Origin: Pseudomonadota bacterium
Lineage (GTDB): Bacteria > Myxococcota > Polyangia > GCA-2747355 > JACKDQ01
DNA: 5,885 nt
NCBI GenBank assembly: GCA_030591195.1
Contig: JAUVBO010000222.1
Location: forward strand, 1-5,885
Direction of reading: 5' to 3'
Shown: in pieces, positions 1 to 4,659 of the stretch
How the letters are laid out: every line of letters begins with the position of its first letter
Position numbering within the stretch: the stretch's first letter is position 1
Notes under the pieces: model-generated
The model's input: only the letters and a program-made list of their open reading frames with translations
Told to the model about the DNA's origin: nothing
Database searches by the model: none
Translations under genes and position numbers: made by a program

Positions 1-155
1 ATCGCGTAGAGGATGCGGCGGTGCACCGGCTTGAGCCCGTCACGGACGTTGGGCAGCGCGCGGGAGATGATCACGCTCATGGCATAGTCCATGAACGAGG
101 AGCGCATCTCGTCTTCGATGGTCGTTGGTAGGGTCTGGCCCGTCGGATCGGTCAT
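1..155 (-). CDS. gyrA: DNA gyrase subunit A, N-terminal 51 codons (gene continues off the left edge)
   Basis: Seen: reading leftwards from an ATG at 155-153, the frame stays open to the edge and encodes a GyrA-type N-terminus. It has an acidic IEDEM segment (residues 13-17), [10 protein letters not shown] (20-29), [10 protein letters not shown] (31-40) and [10 protein letters not shown] (41-50). These are the hallmark start of the type IIA topoisomerase A subunit, in which GyrA with GyrB introduces negative supercoils using ATP. The catalytic tyrosine, the quinolone-resistance region and the C-terminal DNA-wrapping domain lie outside the window, so completeness cannot be judged. ParC (topoisomerase IV) starts similarly and cannot be fully excluded; the DYAMSVI...DGLKPVHRR form favours GyrA. 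Start choice: an in-frame TAA seven codons upstream of the ATG limits the options to this ATG or the GTG directly before it (158-156). No Shine-Dalgarno sequence is visible. The gene lies 185 bp downstream of the HD-GYP regulator on the same strand. Confidence 0.85.
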   Translation of the reverse strand, partial: MTDPTGQTLPTTIEDEMRSSFMDYAMSVIISRALPNVRDGLKPVHRRILYA

Positions 156-176
156 CACGATACCGCTGCTGGGTTA

Positions 177-193
177 CAGACGATAAGCGTCTG
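177..193 (-). promoter_or_regulatory. Perfect inverted repeat (hairpin) in the gyrA leader
   Basis: On the minus strand the leader reads CAGACG-CTTAT-CGTCTG: a perfect 6-bp stem with a 5-nt loop, ending 21 nt before the gyrA ATG. There is no U-tract after it, so it is not a typical intrinsic terminator. It lies downstream of the gyrA promoter candidate, so it would be transcribed and could be an RNA hairpin near the ribosome landing site. It could equally be a DNA operator. The repeat is seen directly; any function is inference. Confidence 0.4.
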
Positions 194-217
194 AGATTGT
201 GGAGGAAACAACAGGTT

Positions 218-246
218 TGCTTACCTCGTAGGTCCCTGTCTGTCAA
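218..246 (-). promoter_or_regulatory. Candidate sigma70-type promoter for gyrA
   Basis: The minus strand has a perfect -35 hexamer TTGACA (246-241), a 17-bp spacer and a weak -10-like TAAGCA (223-218). This would start transcription near 211 and give a leader of about 55 nt that includes the 177-193 hairpin. The consensus -35 and ideal spacing support the call. The -10 box matches TATAAT at only its first two positions, so confidence is limited. Interestingly, the coaX promoter candidate has a similar TAAG-type -10. Confidence 0.4.
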
Positions 247-299
247 CCGATTTCAGCGGGGCGCGGCGGCTTTCAGGTGGCGGCTTGTGGCGCGCCGGC

Positions 300-324
300 T
301 CGGTCCTGATCTTGTCGGTCCTGA
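300..324. repeat. 10-bp direct repeat with 15-bp period downstream of the HD-GYP gene
   Basis: TCGGTCCTGA occurs at 300-309 and again at 315-324, beginning about 17 nt past the stop codon of the HD-GYP regulator. A related string, ATCTTGTC followed directly by CTGA, lies at 2041-2052, about 31 nt past the stop of the membrane-protein gene. In the first locus the same two words are separated by GGTC (309-324). There is no clear hairpin plus T-run, so I do not call a terminator. Role unknown. Confidence 0.35.
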
Positions 325-340
325 CTTCGTGTGGAAGCTC

Positions 341-1888
341 TCAGCCGATGGCTTCAACAATGTCGGGGTCAAGGGACTGCTTGTTGCGCTTGCGGCGCTC
401 GATGACGTCGATGAACACCGGGGCGATCTCGGGATCGAACTGGCTGCCGGTGCAGCGCTTGATCTCCTCGATCGCTTGCTCGTGGGCCATGGCCTTGCGG
501 TAGGCGCGGTGGGAGGTCATCGCGTCGTAGGAGTCGGCCACGGCAATGATCCGGCCGTCCAGCGGGATCGCGTCGCCCTTGAGCCCCTGGGGATAGCCCC
601 GGCCGTCGAAGCGCTCGTGATGGCAGTGGACGCCGGAGAGCAGCTCGCTGAGGAACGGCACCGGCTCGAGGATCCGCCTCCCCTTGTCGGGGTGGGTCCG
701 CAGCAGCGCAAACTCCTCGTCGGTCAGCTTGCCCGGCTTGTTCAGCTTGTCGTAGGGAATGCCGATCTTGCCGATGTCGTGGACCCGGGCAGCCATGCCG
801 ATCTGGTCCACCTTGCGCTGCTCGAGGCCCATGCCCTCGGCGATCATCTGCGAGTAGAGCGACACGCGCTCGGAGTGGCCACGGGTGTACCGGTCGCTCT
901 CCTCGATAGCGTTGGCGAAGCCGACGATCGACTGGCGGAAGTTTTCCTCCAGGCTCTCGTTGGCCCGCTCGAGGTCGCGGTTCGACGAGAGCAGGTTCTC
1001 GTAGAGCCGGGCGTTCTCGATGCTCACCGCGGCGCGGCTACCGAGGATCGCCAGCATCTTGCGCTGGCCCTCGGTGAACTTGTATCCGCGGGTGTAGGAG
1101 TAGGCGTTGAGCATGCCCACCACCCGGTGGCGGACGGTCAGCGCGATCGCGCAGAACGAGACGATGCGGCGTGATCTCGGCGGCCGCTTGAAGAAGAAGT
1201 GGTTCTTGACGCCGTGGGCCAGCAGCGGTCGGTCCTCGCGGAAGTAGCGCAGCACCCCCTCGATGCTGAGCTCACCGACCAGATCCTCGTCCTCGAGCTT
1301 CGAGCGGCGGATTCGCTCGGTGAAGATCTCGGTGTCCTCCTCCTCCTCGAGCAGCAGCGTCACGACGTCGGCGTTCATGTGCTCGATGGCTGCGTCGATC
1401 ACTAGCTCGAGCACCTGATCGAGGTGGAGGCTCTGGCTGATCGCCTCGGAGATCTTGTAGAGGCTCAGCGCCTCCTTCAGCCGGATGTTCTCCAGCTGCA
1501 GGCGCTGGTGGTCGAGGCCGCGCTGGACGATGTGGACCACCTCCTCGACCTTGAACGGCTTGAGGATGTAGTCGTAGGCGCCCCGCTTCATCGCCTCGAT
1601 CGCGGTCTCCACCGTGCCGAAGCCGGTCATGATCACGGTCAGGACGTTGAGGTTGTGCTCGTTGATCTTGCTCAGCAGCTCGAGCCCACCCATGTTGGGC
1701 ATCTTGAGATCGCTGATCACGAGATTGTAGGAGCGACGTTGTAGCTCGGCGAGGGCGGCGTCGCCGTCGTCCACCGTTCGTACGAGGAACCCTTCCATCG
1801 TAAGAAAATCGCTGAGAATTTCTCGGATGACCTTCTCGTCATCCACTACGAGGACCCGGGATGCCTCTTCGTGGAGATTGTACTCCAT
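341..1888 (-). CDS. Response regulator with REC, GAF and HD-GYP domains (predicted c-di-GMP phosphodiesterase)
   Basis: 515-residue cytosolic protein. REC receiver (about 10-125): acidic pair D16/D17, phospho-acceptor D60 in ISDLKMP, T88 and K110-P111, so it is predicted phosphorylatable by a histidine kinase not seen here. A short helical linker leads to a GAF domain (about 145-297), the usual small-ligand or dimerisation module, with an ARLYENL exit helix. The HD-GYP domain (about 315-505) has GHSERV with H338, HDIGKIGIP with H370/D371 and K374, H399, HHERFDGRGYP at 423-433 and VADSYDAMTS with D452. All the expected metal- and substrate-binding positions are present, so hydrolysis of cyclic di-GMP to pGpG/GMP is expected from the family. 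Y334, four residues before H338, is where I recall trinuclear-site enzymes having Glu, hinting at a two-metal site (from memory). Start: ATG with AGGA four bases upstream. A promoter candidate lies about 112 nt before it. There is no DNA-binding domain, so output is enzymatic. Confidence 0.95.
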   Translation of the reverse strand: MEYNLHEEASRVLVVDDEKVIREILSDFLTMEGFLVRTVDDGDAALAELQRRSYNLVISDLKMPNMGGLELLSKINEHNLNVLTVIMTGFGTVETAIEAMKRGAYDYILKPFKVEEVVHIVQRGLDHQRLQLENIRLKEALSLYKISEAISQSLHLDQVLELVIDAAIEHMNADVVTLLLEEEEDTEIFTERIRRSKLEDEDLVGELSIEGVLRYFREDRPLLAHGVKNHFFFKRPPRSRRIVSFCAIALTVRHRVVGMLNAYSYTRGYKFTEGQRKMLAILGSRAAVSIENARLYENLLSSNRDLERANESLEENFRQSIVGFANAIEESDRYTRGHSERVSLYSQMIAEGMGLEQRKVDQIGMAARVHDIGKIGIPYDKLNKPGKLTDEEFALLRTHPDKGRRILEPVPFLSELLSGVHCHHERFDGRGYPQGLKGDAIPLDGRIIAVADSYDAMTSHRAYRKAMAHEQAIEEIKRCTGSQFDPEIAPVFIDVIERRKRNKQSLDPDIVEAIG

Positions 1889-1965
1889 CCAGTCCTATTT
1901 CCTTGTCCGGTCAGGCCGCGGTTGCCGCCAGCCATGATAGCAGGCCGTGCGCATCGCGGCGCGGC

Positions 1966-1980
1966 CAACAGGTGCCTGTC
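1966..1980. promoter_or_regulatory. Imperfect palindrome in the HD-GYP gene leader, possible operator
   Basis: The plus strand reads CAACAGGTGCCTGTC. ACAGG and CCTGT form a perfect 5-bp inverted pair around two central bases (1968-1979). It sits about 20 nt downstream of the predicted transcription start of the regulator gene, a usual position for a repressor site. AGGTGCCTGTC (1970-1980) matches AGGTCCCTGTC (230-240), inside the gyrA promoter spacer, at 10 of 11 positions. A match of this size between two intergenic regions of about 200 bp can easily arise by chance, so this is only a candidate. Confidence 0.2.
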
Positions 1981-2007
1981 CCGCGTGTCGTGAACTTGAT
2001 TCGATAT

Positions 2008-2036
2008 ATTGTACGTTTGGGGCTGCGGCCACGCAA
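2008..2036 (-). promoter_or_regulatory. Candidate sigma70-type promoter for the HD-GYP regulator
   Basis: The minus strand carries TTGCGT (2036-2031), exactly 17 bp of spacer, and TACAAT (2013-2008). The -10 matches the consensus at five of six positions and is followed by an AT-rich ATATCGAAT stretch that is unusual in this GC-rich DNA. The predicted start is near 2001, giving a leader of about 112 nt. It lies in the 195-bp gap after the membrane-protein gene, suggesting that the regulator is transcribed independently. Confidence 0.5.
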
Positions 2037-2083
2037 TACCATCTTGTCCTGATCTGGCGGTGCTGGATTCGCCTAGCCGCCCA

Positions 2084-3694
2084 TCAGGAATCGGCGGAGC
2101 CGGGGACGGATCCGCCCGTAGTCTCGGGGACCAGTGTCCCAGGAAACCACGAGTAAAATCGGTGAAGTTGATCTCGTCGCGCTGGCTCGAGGTAGTCGAA
2201 GTTGTGTCCCCGGTCGATGATCTCCCAGAAATCTTCGTTTTCAACGGCCAGCAGCTCCTCGCGGATACTGACCAGCCGCTCGGGTCGCTCGTGCTCCATG
2301 TCGGCCCAGATCCGGCGAGCCTGGTCCTCGGCTCCCTCGTGCAAGTAGTACGTCGCCAGCTTGATCTGGGCCTTGCGGACTCCCCGCAGCGACCGCTCCT
2401 CGGCTTCGGTCTCCGGGATCTTGTCGACATCGAGGAACGTACCGAGCAGCACCGCTTCCTCGGTCGACTTGACCTCATGGGCCACCTCGCAGAGCCGGCA
2501 CAGGTCGTACGCCGCTGTCTCGGTCACGAACGCCAACCCCACCGCGTTGGCGGTCTGTCCGTAATATTTGAAATAGGTGGCTAGCTCGCCGGCGAGTTGG
2601 TCCCAGCCGGTCCGCAGCACCATCTCCGATAGCTGTCGATACTGATGTAGTACGTTGTATGCGCTGCGCACGTCACGGGCGTTGATCGTCGACCGGATAT
2701 AGGTGTTGAAGAACTTCACCGTCAGCCGGACCACCTGCTGATCGCGCTGGGCAATGGCGGCCTCGCCGATGTACCGGGTGTCGATCGCGACCAGCTGGCT
2801 GATGTCGCGCATCCGGTTGAGGCTCTCGTTGAAGATCGTCTGGTACTGGCGCAGAACCTTGAACTCGAGCCAGGTGCGCCCCGCGGTGTGCTCGGCGATC
2901 TTCTGCTCGGCCATCACCGTGAAGTCCGGGTTCTGTCTCAGGGCCGGACCGATCTTGAACCAGTCGTCGGGCAGGTCCTGCTTGCTCTCGACGTAGCTGG
3001 TGGCCAGGTCGCGCAACGCGTCGACGCTGCGGGCGGCGATGATCCGGTCCTTGTTCGACACCGAGTTGACGGCGACGTCGGCCAGCTGCTCGATCCCCTC
3101 GAGCACACCGCGCTGGCGGGTCTCGACCAGCACGCCCGTCCTCGGTACCACCGCCTCGTCGAAGGCTTGGTCCTGCAGGCGCGCCACCACCCGCTCTGGG
3201 TCGAGGAAGGCGAATACATAGACGAAATAGGGGATCAGCACCAGGATCGCGCCGGTCATCATCGCCACCGTGGTGGCGATCAGGATGTGCGGCGTGAAGC
3301 TGCCGTGAACGATGAAGGTCGCCCAGATACAGTGGATCGAGGTGACGACGAAGAACCCGAGCACCAGCAGGTTGGTGCGGTCGCGGAAGAACATCTCGGT
3401 CACCCGCGGGGTGTAGCGGGTCGCCGAGAGCTGGACGATGATCGAGACGACGGTGATCGCGATACCGAGGATCGCCACCACTACCTCGGGCAGGTTGCCG
3501 AGGGCTGCTTGGACGTCCTCGGTGCGGTAGGACGATATCGCGTGCCAGAAGGCGGCCTCACCGGGGGCCGAGAGCAGCCGTTGCAGCAGCAGCAGCACGG
3601 CGAACCAGGCCAGCGCCGTGCCCCCGAGCAGGAGCATCGGGTAGATCCATGCGCGGCGCTGGACGGTGCGGGCGGCTCTCATGGCGTCGAACAT
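2084..3694 (-). CDS. Four-helix membrane protein, DUF2254-like, with a large C-terminal region
   Basis: 536 residues. Hydrophobic segments at about 17-40, 69-90, 108-130 and 135-163 predict four membrane helices and a long soluble tail (about 165-536). Resemblance to the DUF2254 inner-membrane family rests on the second and third helices and what follows: GIAITVVSIIVQLSATRYTP (77-96), then FFRDRTNLLVLGFFV (102-116), a TPH motif (134-136), and a segment like that family's SxxxxDxxxAxxxLDxL region (SNKDRIIAARSVDALRDL, 213-230). The biochemical function of DUF2254 is unknown. Beyond about residue 240 the protein is mostly predicted helix. Residues 438-500 look like tandem helical hairpins (TPR/solenoid-like): AQIKLATYYLHEGAEDQARR, then further charged helices. 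Typical DUF2254 proteins are shorter as I remember them, so this tail is an addition or a divergent domain. Start: ATG at 3694, with M5 (3682) as an alternative; neither has a strong ribosome-binding site. It is divergent from coaX across 101 bp. Confidence 0.85.
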   Translation of the reverse strand: MFDAMRAARTVQRRAWIYPMLLLGGTALAWFAVLLLLQRLLSAPGEAAFWHAISSYRTEDVQAALGNLPEVVVAILGIAITVVSIIVQLSATRYTPRVTEMFFRDRTNLLVLGFFVVTSIHCIWATFIVHGSFTPHILIATTVAMMTGAILVLIPYFVYVFAFLDPERVVARLQDQAFDEAVVPRTGVLVETRQRGVLEGIEQLADVAVNSVSNKDRIIAARSVDALRDLATSYVESKQDLPDDWFKIGPALRQNPDFTVMAEQKIAEHTAGRTWLEFKVLRQYQTIFNESLNRMRDISQLVAIDTRYIGEAAIAQRDQQVVRLTVKFFNTYIRSTINARDVRSAYNVLHQYRQLSEMVLRTGWDQLAGELATYFKYYGQTANAVGLAFVTETAAYDLCRLCEVAHEVKSTEEAVLLGTFLDVDKIPETEAEERSLRGVRKAQIKLATYYLHEGAEDQARRIWADMEHERPERLVSIREELLAVENEDFWEIIDRGHNFDYLEPARRDQLHRFYSWFPGTLVPETTGGSVPGSADS

Positions 3695-3714
3695 ACTCGG
3701 CCGCTGGCCTCGGG

Positions 3715-3730
3715 GTAAACCCGTAAACCC
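3715..3730. repeat. Perfect 8-bp tandem repeat in the divergent intergenic region
   Basis: GTAAACCC is repeated head to tail (3715-3722 and 3723-3730), embedded in GGGGTAAACCCGTAAACCCC and followed by the palindrome CCGGCCGG. It lies 20-36 bp upstream of the membrane-protein ATG and about 11 bp upstream of the coaX -35 candidate. This is a sensible position for a shared control site of the divergent genes, or for a site in the membrane-protein leader. The repeat is seen directly; its function is unknown. Confidence 0.4.
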
Positions 3731-3740
3731 CGGCCGGCGC

Positions 3741-3769
3741 TTGCCAAGCTACCCACACCGCGATAAGGC
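3741..3769 (+). promoter_or_regulatory. Candidate sigma70-type promoter for coaX
   Basis: TTGCCA (3741-3746), a 17-bp spacer and TAAGGC (3764-3769) on the plus strand, giving a start near 3776 and a short leader of about 20 nt. The -35 is good and the -10 is poor, resembling the TAAGCA of the gyrA candidate. The -35 lies in the small palindrome CTTGCCAAG (3740-3748), so the minus strand also shows TTGGCA here. No convincing -10 accompanies it for the divergent gene. Confidence 0.35.
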
Positions 3770-3782
3770 TCCACGAACCGTA

Positions 3783-3789
3783 GGGGGAG
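3783..3789 (+). promoter_or_regulatory. Strong Shine-Dalgarno sequence of coaX
   Basis: GGGGGAG ends six bases before the ATG at 3796, the best ribosome-binding site in the window, and it fixes the coaX start. The GTG at 3789-3791 is out of frame and is not a competing start. Confidence 0.75.
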
Positions 3790-3795
3790 TGACCC

Positions 3796-4575
3796 ATGCT
3801 GCTGGCGATCGACATCGGCAACACCAACACGGTGATCGGCATCTTCGACGGCGAGCGCCTGCTTTTTCACTGGCGTCTCGCCACGGTGGAGAACCGGACG
3901 GCCGACGAGTACGCGATCACCCTGCGGCAGCTGCTGTCGCTGCCGAAGGAGCCTGCTGCAGACCCGATCGGTGCCCTGGACCACAGCATCATCTCGTCGG
4001 TGGTGCCGGCCACGGTCCGCCCGCTCAAGGAGGCGCTGGCCGAGCGGTTCGGGCTCGAGCCGCTGGTCGTCGGGCGAGGGATCCGCACCGGAATGCCGAT
4101 CCTCTCGGAGAATCCGAAGGAGGTGGGTGCCGACCGGATCGTCAACGCCGAGGCGGCGTACGAAAAGCACCAGGACTCGGTGATCGTTGTGGATTTCGGG
4201 ACCGCAACGACCTTCGATTGCATCAGCCCGCGGGGCGAGTACCTCGGCGGGACGATCTGCCCCGGAGTGATCATCAGCGCCGACGCGCTCTATCACCACG
4301 CGGCCAAGCTGCCCCGGGTTGAGATCAGCCGGCCATCCCGGGTGGTTGGGCGCGACACGGTGGGCGCGATGCAGTCGGGCCTCTACTACGGCTACGTCGG
4401 CCTCGTCGACGGCATGGTCACCCGGATGCTCGAAGAGCTGGGGCACCCGGCCAAGATCGTTGCCACCGGCGGTCTGGCCCGGCTGATCGCCGAGGCATCC
4501 TCGACCATCGAAGAGGTCGACGAGATGCTGACCCTCGTCGGTTTGCAGTTGATATTTCAACGGAATCGCCCTTGA
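3796..4575 (+). CDS. coaX: Type III pantothenate kinase
   Basis: 259 residues, the normal family length. It phosphorylates pantothenate to 4'-phosphopantothenate with ATP, the first committed step of coenzyme A synthesis, in the cytosol. It belongs to the ASKHA (actin/hexokinase/Hsp70) fold. Seen motifs: N-terminal phosphate-binding DIGNTNT (6-12) with D6, pantothenate-pocket GADRIVN (111-117) with D113, the second phosphate loop DFGTATTFD (133-141), GGTICPG (151-157), the AMQSGLYYGY dimer-interface region (191-200) and ATGG (223-226) near the C-terminus. All key positions are intact, so it should be active. From family knowledge, this type needs a monovalent cation, works as a dimer and is not feedback-inhibited by CoA, unlike CoaA. 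Its ATG follows a strong ribosome-binding site. The usual neighbour birA is not in the window; the next gene is an EF-G-like GTPase 84 bp downstream, with no terminator between. Confidence 0.96.
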   Translation: MLLAIDIGNTNTVIGIFDGERLLFHWRLATVENRTADEYAITLRQLLSLPKEPAADPIGALDHSIISSVVPATVRPLKEALAERFGLEPLVVGRGIRTGMPILSENPKEVGADRIVNAEAAYEKHQDSVIVVDFGTATTFDCISPRGEYLGGTICPGVIISADALYHHAAKLPRVEISRPSRVVGRDTVGAMQSGLYYGYVGLVDGMVTRMLEELGHPAKIVATGGLARLIAEASSTIEEVDEMLTLVGLQLIFQRNRP

Positions 4576-4659
4576 CCACCGAGTGCTTTTTGCGTTAGCA
4601 ACACCCATCCTACCGTCCGGTGAACCGCCGGGCCGACCGTGACCAGACAGGTAGCTTCG

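Noticed and set aside
201..232. GGAGG on the plus strand followed by a possible TTG start
   Set aside because: The frame stops after four codons (TAG at 229-231); it is the complement of CCTCC in the gyrA leader, not a gene start.
325..337. CTTC-CACAC-GAAG hairpin just after the HD-GYP stop, considered as a terminator
   Set aside because: Only a 4-bp stem with no T-run, so it is not supported as an intrinsic terminator.
125..1174. A 349-codon open frame on the plus strand
   Set aside because: Antisense to gyrA and the HD-GYP gene, low-complexity Ala/Val/Leu/Gly/Arg composition, no ribosome-binding site and no recognisable motif.
1895..1954. A 19-codon upstream ORF in the HD-GYP gene leader, ending at a TAG six bases before the ATG
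   Set aside because: The close spacing suggested a leader peptide, but no Shine-Dalgarno sequence precedes its ATG and its sequence shows no codon run typical of attenuators.
1846..2478. A 210-codon minus-strand open frame spanning the gap before the HD-GYP gene
   Set aside because: Overlaps the end of the membrane-protein gene and the start of the regulator in another frame, with Arg/Ser/Thr-rich shadow composition and no ribosome-binding site at its internal ATG (ATCATGGCTGG).
2888..3718. A 276-codon open frame on the plus strand
   Set aside because: Antisense to the membrane-protein gene; its Asp/Arg/His/Gly-rich sequence is typical of a shadow frame.
4582..4600. TGCT...AGCA hairpin around TTTTT after coaX, considered as a terminator
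   Set aside because: The stem is only 4 bp and the T-run lies in the loop rather than after the stem.
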